Shown: positions 38,981 through 49,789 of the stretch, piece by piece
Numbering within the stretch: position 1 is the stretch's first letter
Layout of the letters: each line of letters starts with the position of its first letter
Source of the DNA: Lelliottia sp. WAP21
GTDB taxonomy: Bacteria; Pseudomonadota; Gammaproteobacteria; Enterobacterales; Enterobacteriaceae
DNA: 64,000 nucleotides
NCBI RefSeq assembly: GCF_020532665.2
Contig: NZ_JAIWPG020000013.1
Location: 62,001 to 126,000 of the forward strand
Direction: 5' to 3'
Notes under the pieces: generated by a model
What the model was told of the DNA's origin: nothing
The model's database searches: none
Seen by the model: only the letters and a program-made list of their open reading frames with translations
Translations under genes and position numbers: made by a program

Positions 38981-39443
38981 AAATCTAAGTTTTAATTGAA
39001 TTTAGTGTATTACCAGCGGTCCAAGATAAATTGTAACTACATGATTTTATTATTTATTTTCCAGAATAAAATAAGCCCACCGCGATTACTATTCAGGATC
39101 AGCGCTACCCAGCATCAGCGTATTAAACGGGTACACACGCTTATCCCCTATTTCTGACAGGCGAATGCTTTTCTTTTTACTAGTCTTCCCCAGCCTTCAA
39201 CCAGCCAGTTCCAACCCTTAACAGGGCTACCTACGGCGTCGAATCCTCAACGGGTTTCTTTCTAGCCTGACGGCAACACCTAAAACGTCACCGCAGGCTC
39301 TGTCGTGTTCTCGACGTTATCCACTGATCCAGTCATTGATTGCGGTCTGTGTACACCGTTATGCCAGTCAGCAAAATGGCTAAACTAATTGCGGATTAGG
39401 ATTCCGGCGCATTTTTAACGTTCTGGTATGCTGCCCGAGTTGA

Positions 39444-39637
39444 CTTATTCATCCCGGAGTATCGTTATCAGTACTACAGGAAAAGAGAGGATGTGAGAGT
39501 ATTGAAATGGTGCAACAGTATGCGCACCTGGCACTTGTCATCTGATGAAGCACGCAACGCAAAGTCACTATTTTCTAGCAGGATGTGGCACAAAAAAGGC
39601 ACAAGGGACATTTGTGGATTTGGTAAAAATCGCGTGA
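39444..39637 (+). pseudogene. Relict phage tyrosine integrase, C-terminal end, frameshifted
   Basis: Frame from 39444 reads LIHPGVSLSVLQEKRGCESI then EMVQQYAHLA, the box around the nucleophile tyrosine of phage integrases (usual form [23 protein letters not shown]). The codon before is TGA, where tryptophan is usual. After YAHL the reading shifts frame and continues as HLMKHATQSHYFLAG and GTFVDLVKIA to a TGA at 39635-39637. Two lesions in 65 codons and no N-terminal part show a dead remnant. It ends 14 bp from thrW, where an active integrase gene would be expected. Confidence 0.75.
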
Positions 39638-39651
39638 AGCCGCGTGGATAA

Positions 39652-39727
39652 TGGTGCCGATAATAGGAGTCGAACCTACGACCTTCGCATTACGAATGCG
39701 CTGCTCTACCAACTGAGCTATATCGGC
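39652..39727 (-). tRNA. thrW: tRNA-Thr (CGT anticodon)
   Basis: 76 nt including an encoded CCA. The acceptor GCCGATA pairs with TATCGGC, the anticodon loop is TTCGTAA giving CGT, and the T arm carries GGTTCGACTCC. Position next to proA matches E. coli thrW, a known integration site (CP4-6). The 3' part of the gene (39658-39675) is the right-hand copy of the repeat found at 35927-35944. Confidence 0.96.
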
Positions 39728-39838
39728 CCTGAGAGGCCAGTTACGAATGTAACCACGGGGCAAAAGAGTAGATCTAACGCGGTGATGCGTCAATGGCCTT
39801 GTGAATCAAACGCCTATTTTTGCATCACCCCGTTTTAT

Positions 39839-41092
39839 TTACGCACGAATCGTATCATCACCAAAGCCGATCCACTTGTAGGTGGTTAAGGCTTCCAGTC
39901 CCATCGGGCCACGCGCGTGCAGTTTTTGTGTACTGACGGCAACTTCGGCCCCCAGACCAAACTGTGCGCCGTCGGTGAACCGCGTTGAGGCGTTTACATA
40001 CACCGCAGAAGAGTCGACCTCGTTGATAAAGCGATCGGCATTGCGAAGCGTGCGGGTCAGAATAGCGTCGGAATGCTGCGTACCGTGCTCGCGAATGTGC
40101 GCAATGGCGTCATCCAGGTCGGCAACAATCTTCACGTTCAGATCCAGCGATAAATATTCGTCGTCATACTGCGCGTCCTGCACCGGTTCTACCTTCGCCG
40201 GGCCGTCTTTGAGCACCGCCAGTGCAGGTGCATCCGCATGCAGCGTTACGCCGCGCTCTGCCATCTTCTGACTGAGCGCGGGTAAGAACGTCGGGGCAAT
40301 ATTCTGATGCACCAGCAGCGTTTCAACGGTGTTACAGGTGCTTGGACGCTGGGTTTTAGCATTGACGATAATGTTCAGCGCCGGTTCGGTCTCGGCGCTT
40401 TCATCCACCAGGATATGACACACGCCGATCCCGCCGGTAATGACCGGTATGGTCGATTGTTCACGGCAAAGCTTATGCAGGCCTGCGCCGCCGCGTGGGA
40501 TGAGCATGTCGATATATTTATCCATGCGCAGCATCTCGTTGACCAGCGCACGATCGGGACTTTCAATCGCCTGTACCGCACCCGCCGGTAACCCGCACTC
40601 TTCCAGCGCCTGTTGAATCACTTTCACCGTGGCCGCGTTGGTCCGCCAGGTCTCTTTGCCCCCACGCAGAATCGCAGCGTTGCCGGTTTTCAGGCACAGT
40701 GTTGCCACATCCACCGTGACGTTAGGGCGAGCCTCGTAAATCACGCCGATGACGCCAAGCGGCACCCTGCGGCGTTCGATACGCAGACCGCTGTCAAGCA
40801 GACCGCCATCAATCACCTGCCCGACCGGGTCGGCCAGATTACACACCTGGCGTACGTCGTCAGCGATACCTTTCAGACGGGAAGGCGTAAGCGCCAGGCG
40901 GTCGAGCATGGCTTCGCTCAGACCGTTGGTGCGCGCTTCCGCTACGTCTTCTTCGTTGGCAAGCAGGATCGCGGACGATTGAGATTCCAGATAATCAGCG
41001 ATTTTCTCCAGTACGCGATTTTTCTCGCGGCTGGAAAGGAGCGCCAGTTTGTAAGAGGCGGCTTTCGCAGCGGCACCCATTTGTTCCAGCAT
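39839..41092 (-). CDS. proA: Glutamate-5-semialdehyde dehydrogenase (gamma-glutamyl phosphate reductase)
   Basis: ProA reduces gamma-glutamyl phosphate with NADPH, the second step of proline synthesis. The 417 residues cover the full family length, with the catalytic cysteine in [17 protein letters not shown] and [14 protein letters not shown]. It follows proB by 10 bp in one operon. Confidence 0.97.
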   Translation of the reverse strand: MLEQMGAAAKAASYKLALLSSREKNRVLEKIADYLESQSSAILLANEEDVAEARTNGLSEAMLDRLALTPSRLKGIADDVRQVCNLADPVGQVIDGGLLDSGLRIERRRVPLGVIGVIYEARPNVTVDVATLCLKTGNAAILRGGKETWRTNAATVKVIQQALEECGLPAGAVQAIESPDRALVNEMLRMDKYIDMLIPRGGAGLHKLCREQSTIPVITGGIGVCHILVDESAETEPALNIIVNAKTQRPSTCNTVETLLVHQNIAPTFLPALSQKMAERGVTLHADAPALAVLKDGPAKVEPVQDAQYDDEYLSLDLNVKIVADLDDAIAHIREHGTQHSDAILTRTLRNADRFINEVDSSAVYVNASTRFTDGAQFGLGAEVAVSTQKLHARGPMGLEALTTYKWIGFGDDTIRA

Positions 41093-41102
41093 GTTCGGCT
41101 CC

Positions 41103-42206
41103 TTAGCGAATAATCATATCGTCACGATGAACGGCAACCGGGCCGTATTCATAACCCAGAATGGCATCAATTTGCTGCGAGTGCTGACCCGCAATGCGGC
41201 GCAGCGCGTCACTGTTGTAGCGGCTCACGCCGTGAGCGATATCGCGGCCTGCAAGATTACAGATGCGGATCACTTCACCACGCGAGAAGTTGCCTGTCAC
41301 GCTTTTGATTCCTTTTGGAAGTAATGAACTTCCCCGATCCAGAATCGCTGTGGTCGCGCCTTCGTCCACGGTGATTTCGCCCGCAGGCGGTGCGCCAAAA
41401 ATCCACCGTTTGCGGTTCTCAAGCGGTGAAGCCTGCGCATGAAAACGCGTGCCGACGGAAATACCTTCCATCACGTCACCGATCACGCCAGGACGGCTCC
41501 CTGCGGCGATAATGGTGTCGATACCCGCCCGACAGGCCACATCGGCGGCCTGGAGTTTAGTCCCCATTCCGCCGGTACCCAGCCCGGAAACGCTATCGCC
41601 AGCAATCGCCCGCAGTGCGTCATCAATGCCAAAGACGTCTTTGATTAACTCTGCCGCGGGGTTGTTGCGCGGGTCCGCGGTAAACAGCCCTTGCTGATCG
41701 GTCAGGAGAAGCAGTTTGTCTGCACCCGCCAGAATAGCGGCCAGCGCAGAAAGATTATCGTTGTCACCAACTTTGATTTCTGCCGTTGCGACGGCGTCGT
41801 TTTCATTTATCACCGGAACGATATTGTTATCCAGCAGCGCTCGCAGGGTATCGCGTGCGTTGAGGAAACGTTCGCGGTCTTCCATATCAGCACGCGTCAG
41901 CAACATCTGTCCGACATGAATACCGTAAATGGAGAACAACTGTTCCCACAGTTGAATCAATCGGCTTTGTCCCACGGCCGCCAGCAGCTGTTTGGAGGCG
42001 ATCGTCGCGGGGAGTTCGGGATAACCTAAATGTTCACGTCCGGCTGCAATGGCGCCAGAAGTGACGATCACAATACGGTGACCTGCGGCATGAAGTTGTG
42101 CGCACTGGCGAACAAGCTCAACAATGTGGGCGCGATTTAGGCGGCGCGATCCGCCTGTTAAAACACTGGTACCGAGTTTTACCACCAGCGTCTGGCTATC
42201 ACTCAT
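41103..42206 (-). CDS. proB: Glutamate 5-kinase
   Basis: ProB phosphorylates glutamate and is inhibited by proline. The 367-residue protein has the amino-acid kinase domain ([40 protein letters not shown]) and a C-terminal PUA domain (about 280-367). ATG at 42206 gives the E. coli length; the 13-codon longer frame is rejected. It is the first gene of proBA, divergent from phoE. Confidence 0.97.
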   Translation of the reverse strand: MSDSQTLVVKLGTSVLTGGSRRLNRAHIVELVRQCAQLHAAGHRIVIVTSGAIAAGREHLGYPELPATIASKQLLAAVGQSRLIQLWEQLFSIYGIHVGQMLLTRADMEDRERFLNARDTLRALLDNNIVPVINENDAVATAEIKVGDNDNLSALAAILAGADKLLLLTDQQGLFTADPRNNPAAELIKDVFGIDDALRAIAGDSVSGLGTGGMGTKLQAADVACRAGIDTIIAAGSRPGVIGDVMEGISVGTRFHAQASPLENRKRWIFGAPPAGEITVDEGATTAILDRGSSLLPKGIKSVTGNFSRGEVIRICNLAGRDIAHGVSRYNSDALRRIAGQHSQQIDAILGYEYGPVAVHRDDMIIR

Positions 42207-42395
42207 GATTCTCTGCCGTTCAACAATAAGGGAAAATGATGTCAATCAAACGTTTTAACAGGACTCGGCCTCGTTGCCAACTGTCGTCGCACGCGGCGAA
42301 CCACTTTGTTGCGCGGGATCAGGAAGCGTAGCGGCAGATTTTGACAATTTTATTACCGAAAAATTAAAACTCACTTTTTTAAACATATTCTTACT

Positions 42396-42413
42396 TTGTC
42401 ATAAAAGTTTCAC
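42396..42413 (+). promoter_or_regulatory. Pho box upstream of phoE
   Basis: TTGTCATAAAAGTTTCACC matches the PhoB consensus, with the first half (TTGTCAT) nearly perfect. An ATAAAAC stretch about 10 bp downstream can serve as -10. It lies 98 bp before the phoE ATG. The rest of the 305-bp proB-phoE gap shows no gene. Confidence 0.7.
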
Positions 42414-42511
42414 CCGCGAGCGATAAAACCCTTCCTGTTTTTCACCGGGTAATAAGCCGAATCTTATTGCTCAGCGAATATTAGCGCGTTTTAAAAACAT
42501 CAGGATTGAAA

Positions 42512-43564
42512 ATGAAAAAGAGTACTCTGGCATTAGTGGTAATGAGCGTTGTTGCATCCGCATCTGTACACGCAGCAGAAGTTTATAATAAAGACGGCAA
42601 TAAACTGGACGTGTATGGCAAAGTAAAAGCAATGCACTACATCAGTGATGATGACGCTAAAGATGGCGACCAGACCTACGTCCGTTTCGGCTTCAAAGGT
42701 GAAACCCAAATTAACGATCAGCTGACCGGTTACGGTCGTTGGGAAGCTGAGTTTTCCGGTAACAAAGCAGAGAGCGATGCCACGCAGAAAACCCGCCTGG
42801 CGTTTGCGGGTATTAAGCTGAAAGATTTTGGTTCATTTGACTACGGTCGTAACCTGGGCGCGCTGTATGACGTGGAAGCCTGGACCGATATGTTCCCTGA
42901 GTTTGGCGGCGACTCCTCGGCGCAGACAGATAACTTCATGACCAAGCGTGCCAGCGGCCTGGCGACCTATCGTAACACCGATTTCTTCGGTGCGATTGAC
43001 GGTCTGGACATGACGTTGCAGTATCAGGGTAAAAACGAAAACCGCGACGCGAAGAAACAGAACGGCGACGGTTTTGGTACCTCTTTAACCTATGATTTTG
43101 GTGGCAGCGATTTCGCGGTCAGCGGCGCATACACTAACTCCGATCGTACGAATGCGCAGGATCTGCTGGCGCGTGGCGAAGGCAAGAAAGCTGAAGCCTG
43201 GGCAACAGGTCTGAAATATGACGCGAACGATATTTACCTGGCTGCAATGTATTCTGAAACCCGCAATATGACGCCTATTTCAGGCGGCTTTGCGAATAAA
43301 TCACAAAACTTCGAAGTTGTGGCACAGTATCAATTTGACTTTGGTCTGCGTCCGTCCCTGGGTTATGTCCAGTCTAAGGGCAAGGATATTGAAGGCATTG
43401 GTGATGAAGATCTGGTGAAATATATTGATGTGGGTGCAACCTACTATTTCAACAAAAACATGTCTGCATTTGTTGATTATAAAATCAACCAGATTGATGA
43501 CGATAATAAATTGGGCGTCAGCAGCGACGATATCGTAGCGCTGGGGATGACCTACCAGTTCTGA
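42512..43564 (+). CDS. phoE: Phosphoporin PhoE
   Basis: Trimeric outer-membrane porin favouring anions such as phosphate, induced under phosphate starvation. 350 residues with a signal peptide ([22 protein letters not shown]), 16-strand beta barrel, loop-3 motif in [14 protein letters not shown] and C-terminal phenylalanine (GMTYQF). ATG at 42512 is used rather than the in-frame TTG 6 bp upstream. The close match to E. coli PhoE in the constriction region supports PhoE over OmpC/OmpF. Confidence 0.95.
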   Translation: MKKSTLALVVMSVVASASVHAAEVYNKDGNKLDVYGKVKAMHYISDDDAKDGDQTYVRFGFKGETQINDQLTGYGRWEAEFSGNKAESDATQKTRLAFAGIKLKDFGSFDYGRNLGALYDVEAWTDMFPEFGGDSSAQTDNFMTKRASGLATYRNTDFFGAIDGLDMTLQYQGKNENRDAKKQNGDGFGTSLTYDFGGSDFAVSGAYTNSDRTNAQDLLARGEGKKAEAWATGLKYDANDIYLAAMYSETRNMTPISGGFANKSQNFEVVAQYQFDFGLRPSLGYVQSKGKDIEGIGDEDLVKYIDVGATYYFNKNMSAFVDYKINQIDDDNKLGVSSDDIVALGMTYQF

Positions 43565-43579
43565 TGAGTGTTCAATAAA

Positions 43580-43610
43580 AAAGCCTGGCACATTTGCCAG
43601 GCTTTTTTTT
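43580..43610 (+). terminator. Terminator after phoE
   Basis: AAGCCTGGCA and TGCCAGGCTT pair over a short loop, followed by eight T; upstream A residues make it usable on the other strand also. Intrinsic terminator 15 bp after the stop. Confidence 0.9.
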
Positions 43611-43637
43611 GCCGGGTGGCCACTTCGCCTGACCCGG
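43611..43637. repeat. REP-like palindrome
   Basis: GCCGGGTGGCCACTTCGCC with GACCCGGAT forms the imperfect hairpin of the enterobacterial REP family, between convergent phoE and crl. Confidence 0.6.
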
Positions 43638-43699
43638 ATGACATAACCGCACGTGACTGCTGGCCCGGTACACTCAGCTCACCAGGCCATAATCAAAAC

Positions 43700-44101
43700 C
43701 TACGCCGTCAGTTTTACCGCTTCGCTGGAGAAGTTATCTGCAGGTTCAAACTTCAGCTCTAAGCTCGCCAGAAGCTGACGCGCCTTGTCGTGAAACTCTT
43801 TCAGCGTGTGCTCCAGACGATCGATCACTTCCTGGTCTTTGATACTGGTTTCTTGCCAGCTGCCGTCTTTATTAAACAGACCAAAGTGGTAGCGATAGGT
43901 AAAGCGCTTCTCTTCTGCTTCCATTTCCATCCACCAGCCCCAGAACTCACGTTTTTCGGGTGCAGGCTTCACGTTGACGCAAACAGCCAGGCAATCGAAA
44001 AAAAAGCGATTCTCTTCACACTGCTCTTCCCGGATGTACGGGCCAAGCGCCATGAACTTCTTGATCATTCTACTTTTCGGGTGTCCACTCGGTAACGTCA
44101 T
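43700..44101 (-). CDS. crl: Sigma-S activator Crl
   Basis: Crl binds sigma-S and promotes its assembly with core RNA polymerase, boosting curli and stationary-phase genes. 133 residues from the ATG at 44101 ([20 protein letters not shown]), including the conserved [20 protein letters not shown]. An 8-codon longer frame exists and is rejected by length. The locus is intact, unlike the IS-disrupted crl of E. coli K-12 strains. Confidence 0.95.
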   Translation of the reverse strand: MTLPSGHPKSRMIKKFMALGPYIREEQCEENRFFFDCLAVCVNVKPAPEKREFWGWWMEMEAEEKRFTYRYHFGLFNKDGSWQETSIKDQEVIDRLEHTLKEFHDKARQLLASLELKFEPADNFSSEAVKLTA

Positions 44102-44158
44102 TGCGATCTCCTTTTGTGAAGCCACAGTTGTACCAAACCAACAGAATTTATCAATCTC

Positions 44159-45403
44159 TTAACACAATCTCTTATCAATCCAGCGCGTAATCTCTTTCAG
44201 CGCTTTGTCAAAGTTCTGATACACCGGACTGAACGGCACCTCAAGCAGCTTACCTTCGGAAGATGACGACGTGATTAAACGCGACTCCTCTTCCGGGCTG
44301 AAGGGATCGTTTTTCCAGAAGCCCGACAGCATCGGCGTAGGACAACGACGCCCAAGAAGTCCCTGCGTTTTTAATGAATAGCGATTGAGTTCCACGCGCA
44401 GGGCTTCATCAGAGGCATCGTGCATCCCCAGTCGGCTGGCCAACACGTCGAGATACATTTCAGGCACGTTTGCCTGGCGTTGCGGGTCGCTGAGCAGCGC
44501 ATGGACCACCGGCCCCAGACAAGCCACCGCTTTCAGGCGCGAGGATTCCAGATACGCCAGACGAACCGCGACGTTGGCTCCAAACCGAAAACCAAACGCG
44601 GCGACGCGGGTATGGTCAACCCAGGGAATATGCTCGAGTGCTTTAAGCGCATGCTGATGCAGGATGCTGGAGTCCTGCGTCAGTTTCCATTTCGAGGAGA
44701 AACCGATGGAAGGCATGTCCAGGGTTAACATGGCAATCCCTTTTGGCGCGAAATAGCGCTCAAAGAGGCTGAAATAATCAATTTGCAGGGAATCCAGGCC
44801 ACCGCACATCAGCACCGTCGGGAACGGACCGTCTCCTTTCGGCATATGCAGGAAGCCCGTCACCGGCGCGCCGCCGGGAATAGCAAATTCCACTTCGCGC
44901 ATGTTGCAGGACAAACGTTGAGCGGCTTCTTCATAGGCCCGGTTTGCCAGCGCCTGAGCCTGTTCCGCCAGGTCGTCGCCCTTCAGGTGCGGGTAGGCGG
45001 CGATGCTGTAAAGATTGGCGGCATGAAGCCAGTGTTTGCCGCTCAGCGCAGCATCCTCTTCCTGGCTGGCTTTTTGCTGCCAGATCATCGCCTGGGAAGC
45101 CCATTCGTAGATCCAGTTCCCGCCGCGATAACCCACCACGGTATCGTAAAGCTCGTCGTCCGTACGTTCGGCATCGCTCATGACGATACGCGCCTGTACA
45201 TCCAGTATTTCGCGAGGGTCGATGCCACGCCAGATCCACATCAGGCGGTTAATCATGCGATACCAGTGCGGGACGTTTTTACCGTCCAGCGTCGACTGCA
45301 CAGAAGGTTGAACGCCTGGGTTGAAGCGACGCACCAGCGTCGACGTTTCGGGGTGTTTGAAACGGGGTTTGAACAGGGTTTCGCTAAGATTCGCCTGGGT
45401 CAT
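44159..45403 (-). CDS. frsA: Alpha/beta-hydrolase FrsA (fermentation-respiration switch protein)
   Basis: 414 residues that bind unphosphorylated EIIA-Glc and influence the fermentation/respiration balance; esterase activity is reported for homologues. The alpha/beta-hydrolase domain holds the [18 protein letters not shown] nucleophile-elbow region and [14 protein letters not shown]. The elbow has Arg-Phe-Gly in place of a serine (GFRFG), as is usual in this family. It sits between crl and gpt as in E. coli. Confidence 0.95.
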   Translation of the reverse strand: MTQANLSETLFKPRFKHPETSTLVRRFNPGVQPSVQSTLDGKNVPHWYRMINRLMWIWRGIDPREILDVQARIVMSDAERTDDELYDTVVGYRGGNWIYEWASQAMIWQQKASQEEDAALSGKHWLHAANLYSIAAYPHLKGDDLAEQAQALANRAYEEAAQRLSCNMREVEFAIPGGAPVTGFLHMPKGDGPFPTVLMCGGLDSLQIDYFSLFERYFAPKGIAMLTLDMPSIGFSSKWKLTQDSSILHQHALKALEHIPWVDHTRVAAFGFRFGANVAVRLAYLESSRLKAVACLGPVVHALLSDPQRQANVPEMYLDVLASRLGMHDASDEALRVELNRYSLKTQGLLGRRCPTPMLSGFWKNDPFSPEEESRLITSSSSEGKLLEVPFSPVYQNFDKALKEITRWIDKRLC

Positions 45404-45458
45404 TGCGCGTTGCCTCCATGAATACGTGACATAGAAGCCATTGTAACGCGCCAGGCGC

Positions 45459-45491
45459 TAAAAAAAACAACGCCCGGCATAACCGGGCGTT
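45459..45491 (-). terminator. Terminator after gpt
   Basis: In the gpt direction AACGCCCGG and CCGGGCGTT pair across a 4-base loop, followed by G and eight T. Strong rho-independent terminator. Confidence 0.88.
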
Positions 45492-45512
45492 AAAAATAAT
45501 ATCGTAACGGAA

Positions 45513-45971
45513 TTAACGACCTGAGATCGGTGGCACAAAGACCACGCCCATATCCCATGGCTGCTCAATCCAGGTATCCTGAGGGATATCAATCACATAA
45601 TCGTCTACCAGCGGTTTGCCTGCAGGTTTAGCGAAAATGGTGACGAAATGCGCGCGCGGATACATTTCGCGAATAGCAACGGCAGTGCCACCGGTATCGA
45701 CCAGATCGTCAATAACGATGAAGCCTTCACCATCGCCTTCAGCGCGTTTCAGCACGGTCAGCTCACGCTGGTTATCGTGGTCGTAGCTGGAGATGCAAAC
45801 GGTATCGACATGACGAATGCCCAGCTCACGTGCCAGCAGTGCTCCCGGTACCAGACCGCCACGGCTAACGGCAATGATGCCTTTCCACTGCTCGGATGGC
45901 ATCAGGCGTGCGGCCAGTTTGCGTGCGTGAATCTGCAACATGTCCCAGGTGACGACGTATTTTTCGCTCAT
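45513..45971 (-). CDS. gpt: Xanthine-guanine phosphoribosyltransferase
   Basis: Gpt converts guanine, xanthine and hypoxanthine to nucleotides with PRPP. 152 residues with the PRPP loop [18 protein letters not shown] and the purine-site [16 protein letters not shown]. Full length and near-identical to E. coli. It is divergent from pepD. Confidence 0.97.
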   Translation of the reverse strand: MSEKYVVTWDMLQIHARKLAARLMPSEQWKGIIAVSRGGLVPGALLARELGIRHVDTVCISSYDHDNQRELTVLKRAEGDGEGFIVIDDLVDTGGTAVAIREMYPRAHFVTIFAKPAGKPLVDDYVIDIPQDTWIEQPWDMGVVFVPPISGR

Positions 45972-46231
45972 GTGAAGTGTCCCAGCCTGTTTTTATACGG
46001 CTTAAAAAGTGTTCGAGGGGGAAATAGGTTGCGCGAGATTATAGAGATCTGACGCACTAAAAACCAGTGTTTAGCGGCGCGCGCCGGAGTTTTTACTTGC
46101 TTTATGCTAGCGGCAGGCAGAGAAAGTGGTATTCTCAACCTCATCTCGCAAGCCCGACTTGTGGTGACTATTAACCTGCTAACCCTGTGACCTGCAAGCC
46201 TGTTTGCTGTGTCATGACAAGGAGACTTATC

Positions 46232-47689
46232 GTGTCTGAACTGTCTCAATTATCTCCACAGCCGCTGTGGGATATTTTTGCCAAAATTTGTTCCATTCCG
46301 CACCCGTCCTATCACGAAGAACAGCTTGCCGAACACATTATGGGCTGGGCGAAGGAAAAGGGCCTGCACGCCGAGCGCGATCAGGTGGGCAACATTCTGA
46401 TTCGCAAAGCAGCCACCGCCGGTATGGAAAACCGTAAACCGGTTGTTCTGCAGGCGCACCTGGATATGGTTCCGCAGAAAAATAACGACACCGAGCATGA
46501 CTTCACCAAAGATCCGATTCAGCCTTACATCGACGGCGAGTGGGTGAAAGCGCGTGGTACGACGCTCGGTGCAGATAACGGTATCGGTATGGCTTCTGCG
46601 CTGGCCGTGCTGGCTGACGACAGCGTTGAGCATGGTCCGCTGGAAGTGCTGCTGACCATGACGGAAGAAGCCGGTATGGACGGCGCGTTTGGTCTGCAGG
46701 CGAACTGGCTGCAGGCAGACATTCTGATCAACACCGACTCAGAAGAAGAAGGCGAGATTTACATGGGTTGCGCGGGCGGGATTGATTTTATCACCACCCT
46801 CGCTCTGTCTCGTGAAGCAATCCCTGCCGGTTTCCAGACCTTCAAGCTGACGCTGAAGGGGCTGAAAGGCGGTCACTCCGGGGGTGATATTCACCTGGGT
46901 CTGGGCAATGCCAACAAACTGCTGGCGCGCTTCCTGGCGGGCCACGCGGCTGAGCTGGATCTGCGTCTGGTGGATTTCAACGGCGGCACGCTGCGTAATG
47001 CGATCCCTCGTGAAGCCTTCGCCACCGTCGCGGTGCCTGCTGCGAAAGCAGACGAGCTGAAAAAGCTCTCCAGCGTTTATCTGGATATCCTGAAAAACGA
47101 GCTGGAAGCAAAAGAGAAAAACCTGACCGTCGTGCTGGAATCCGTTACGACGGATAAAGCGGCGCTGACGACTCAGTCTCGTGACAGCTTCGTGCAATTG
47201 CTGAACGCCACGCCAAATGGCGTTATCCGCAATTCTGACGTGGCGAAAGGCGTGGTGGAAACCTCACTGAACGTCGGCGTGGTGACCATGACGGACGACA
47301 GCGCAGAAATCATCTGCCTGATTCGTTCTCTGATCGACAGCGGGAAAGAGTATGTGGTGAGCATGCTGGAGTCGCTGGGTAACCTGGCTGGCGCGAAAAC
47401 GTCTGCTAAGGGTAGCTATCCAGGCTGGCAGCCGGATGCAAGCTCTCCGGTGATGGCGCTGGTGCGTGAAACCTATCAGCGTCTGTTTAACAGCACGCCT
47501 AATATCCAGGTGATCCACGCGGGTCTGGAATGTGGGCTGTTCAAAAAGCCGTACCCGGAAATGGATATGGTGTCTATTGGGCCAACCATTACCGGCCCAC
47601 ACTCTCCGGATGAGCAGGTGCATATCGAAAGCGTGGGACATTACTGGACCCTGCTGACCGAACTGCTGAAAGCCATTCCGGCGAAGTAA
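46232..47689 (+). CDS. pepD: Aminoacyl-histidine dipeptidase (peptidase D)
   Basis: PepD is a zinc dipeptidase that cleaves carnosine and Xaa-His dipeptides. 485 residues from a GTG at 46232 (SELSQLSPQPLW), with AAGGAG 8 bp upstream. Metal ligands are in VVLQAHLDMVPQ, GADNGIGMA and TEEAGMDGAFG, of M20 type. The longer frame from 46187 is rejected because the GTG gives the E. coli length. Confidence 0.96.
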   Translation: MSELSQLSPQPLWDIFAKICSIPHPSYHEEQLAEHIMGWAKEKGLHAERDQVGNILIRKAATAGMENRKPVVLQAHLDMVPQKNNDTEHDFTKDPIQPYIDGEWVKARGTTLGADNGIGMASALAVLADDSVEHGPLEVLLTMTEEAGMDGAFGLQANWLQADILINTDSEEEGEIYMGCAGGIDFITTLALSREAIPAGFQTFKLTLKGLKGGHSGGDIHLGLGNANKLLARFLAGHAAELDLRLVDFNGGTLRNAIPREAFATVAVPAAKADELKKLSSVYLDILKNELEAKEKNLTVVLESVTTDKAALTTQSRDSFVQLLNATPNGVIRNSDVAKGVVETSLNVGVVTMTDDSAEIICLIRSLIDSGKEYVVSMLESLGNLAGAKTSAKGSYPGWQPDASSPVMALVRETYQRLFNSTPNIQVIHAGLECGLFKKPYPEMDMVSIGPTITGPHSPDEQVHIESVGHYWTLLTELLKAIPAK

Positions 47690-47728
47690 TGCCTCTGCTA
47701 CCCGGTTTAACGGGACGGCAAACAACAC

Positions 47729-47754
47729 GCCTGGGTTAACGCCCGGGCTTTTTT
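47729..47754 (+). terminator. Terminator after pepD
   Basis: GCCTGGG pairs with CCCGGGC (one G-T) around TTAACG, followed by six T. It reaches the dinB stop on the other strand. Confidence 0.7.
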
Positions 47755-48811
47755 ATAGCCCAAGCACCAGCTGCCGCTCCAGCTGTGGGTCCAGCAGCGT
47801 CACGTGCAAACCCACCAGCCGAACGCCACGACCGCCCCGCCGCTCTTCCCAGGCTTTTCTGGCCGTGGCAATCAGATCGTCTTTGCTCAGACGCGGCCAG
47901 ACATGCTCCTGAGTCGTTTGTTGAAAATCATTGAATTTCAGCTTCACCCCCTGCCGTGCAATGAGCAGATCCGGTTTGACCTTTGCCAGCCGACGCTCCA
48001 GCTCGGGGTAAAGCTGTTCCACAATGATCGTCTCGCAATCGGCCCATTCATGGATATCTTCCGCCAGCGTGCGTTCCACGCCCACGGATTTGCGTAAGCG
48101 CTCGCTGTTTACGTCACGCTCATCAATCCCCTGGCTACGCTCCCATAACACGCGACCAAATTTGCCAAAGCGCTTAAGTAACAGAGCCAGGTCGCTTTTC
48201 TGTACGTCTTCGCAGGTACGTAATCCCATGCTTTCAAGCTTTGCCGCAGACACTTTTCCGACGCCGGGAATTTTGCCGAGCGGCAGCGTTTTTAAAAAGG
48301 CGGGCACCTCGTCCGGGGTAATGACGTACTGCCCATTGGGCTTGTTTAAATCGGAGGCGATTTTGGCGAGGAATTTCACAGGGGCGATCCCCGCAGAGGC
48401 CGTGAGCTTAAGCTCATTGAAAATCGTCTGGCGGATCTCCTGCGCCATCAGCGTGGCGGAGCCATGGCAATGCAGGCTGTCCGTCACATCAAGATAGGCT
48501 TCGTCCAGCGACAGAGGCTCAATCAAGGAGGTATAGCGTGAGAAGATTTCCCGAATGCCGGCTGAGGCTTCTTTATACGCGTCAAAGCGACCGGGCAATA
48601 GCGTGAGATGAGGGCAGAGTTTAAGCGCCATTGCCGTGGGCATGGCGCTGCGCACGCCAAATTGACGCGCCGGATAATTAGCTGTGCTGATCACGCCGCG
48701 TTTGACACGACTGCCGCCAATAGCAATGGGGATATCCCGCAAAGCGGGATTATCTCGCATCTCCACGGCAGCAAAAAAGCAGTCCATATCGACATGGATT
48801 ATTTTGCGCAT
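47753..48811 (-). CDS. dinB: DNA polymerase IV
   Basis: Y-family error-prone polymerase induced in the SOS response. 352 residues with the catalytic [15 protein letters not shown] and [10 protein letters not shown] motifs, helix-hairpin-helix near [16 protein letters not shown], little-finger domain from about 240, and the C-terminal clamp-binding peptide QLVLGL. A LexA box overlaps its promoter. Confidence 0.97.
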   Translation of the reverse strand: MRKIIHVDMDCFFAAVEMRDNPALRDIPIAIGGSRVKRGVISTANYPARQFGVRSAMPTAMALKLCPHLTLLPGRFDAYKEASAGIREIFSRYTSLIEPLSLDEAYLDVTDSLHCHGSATLMAQEIRQTIFNELKLTASAGIAPVKFLAKIASDLNKPNGQYVITPDEVPAFLKTLPLGKIPGVGKVSAAKLESMGLRTCEDVQKSDLALLLKRFGKFGRVLWERSQGIDERDVNSERLRKSVGVERTLAEDIHEWADCETIIVEQLYPELERRLAKVKPDLLIARQGVKLKFNDFQQTTQEHVWPRLSKDDLIATARKAWEERRGGRGVRLVGLHVTLLDPQLERQLVLGL

Positions 48812-48828
48812 CGTAAGCCCTCACTCAT

Positions 48829-48848
48829 TACTGGATAAGTATACAGTA
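48829..48848 (-). promoter_or_regulatory. LexA box of dinB
   Basis: TACTGGATAAGTATACAGTA fits CTG-N10-CAG with flanking TA and A-rich centre, 18 bp upstream of the dinB start. It predicts SOS control. Confidence 0.85.
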
Positions 48849-49048
48849 ACCTTGCAGAAGTTGTGAATGATTACGACAAGGGAAGAAATTCCTTTATTAA
48901 GAAAAACTATTTTGTAAACTCACCGGATCGCTATTGCGAAAATCTATAGCGATGCTAATGTGAGCGCTCCTAATCCAGATAAGTCTGATTTCGGGTCTCT
49001 TTTGCCGTCCTGGCAAGTTGGTTTTAGCTTTATCAAGGAACTTGTAGT

Positions 49049-49789
49049 ATGCGTAAAATCGCATTGTTCATTGCGATGCTTCTGATACCGTGCGTTTCGT
49101 TTGCCGGGCTGCTCAGCAGCAACAGCTCCACAACGCCTGTCAGCAAAGAATATAAACAGCAGTTAATGGGATCGCCCGTTTATATTCAGATCTTCAAGGA
49201 AGAGCGCACTCTCGATCTGTATGTCAAGATGGGCGAGACCTATCAACTGCTTGATAGCTACAAGATTTGTAACTATTCCGGCGGTCTTGGTCCAAAACAA
49301 CGTCAGGGCGATTTTAAAAGTCCGGAAGGGTTTTATGACGTTCAGCGCAGCCAGCTAAAACCTGACAGCCGCTTCTATAAAGCGATCAATATCGGATTCC
49401 CGAATGCCTATGACCGTGCACACGGTTATGACGGTAAGTATCTGATGATCCACGGCGCCTGCGTCTCCGTCGGTTGCTATGCCATGACCGACAGCGGTAT
49501 CGATGAGATCTTCCAGTTTGTCACCGGCGCCCTGGTTTTTGGTCAGTCAAGCGTGCAGGTCAGCATCTATCCATTCCGAATGACCGATGCCAACATGGCG
49601 CGCCACAAGTCATCTTACTTTGCCGATTTCTGGAAGCAGCTGAAACCGGGGTACGATTACTTTGAGCAGACCCGCAAACCGCCAATGGTTTCGGTAGTTG
49701 ACGGGCGTTACGTGGTCAGCAAACCGCTGAGCCATGAAGTGGTCCACCCGCAGCTGGCGTCAAACTACGCGCTCCCCGAGACAAAATAG
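49049..49789 (+). CDS. yafK: L,D-transpeptidase-like protein YafK (DpaA/LdtF)
   Basis: 246-residue exported protein with a YkuD catalytic domain (about 40-190). The active cysteine is in [14 protein letters not shown]. In E. coli DpaA (LdtF) detaches Braun lipoprotein from peptidoglycan rather than making cross-links (established). Signal peptide [27 protein letters not shown] lies about 10 bp before the ATG. Its last 30 bp overlap convergent yafJ. E. coli yafNOP and prfH, found between dinB and yafK there, are absent. Confidence 0.93.
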   Translation: MRKIALFIAMLLIPCVSFAGLLSSNSSTTPVSKEYKQQLMGSPVYIQIFKEERTLDLYVKMGETYQLLDSYKICNYSGGLGPKQRQGDFKSPEGFYDVQRSQLKPDSRFYKAINIGFPNAYDRAHGYDGKYLMIHGACVSVGCYAMTDSGIDEIFQFVTGALVFGQSSVQVSIYPFRMTDANMARHKSSYFADFWKQLKPGYDYFEQTRKPPMVSVVDGRYVVSKPLSHEVVHPQLASNYALPETK

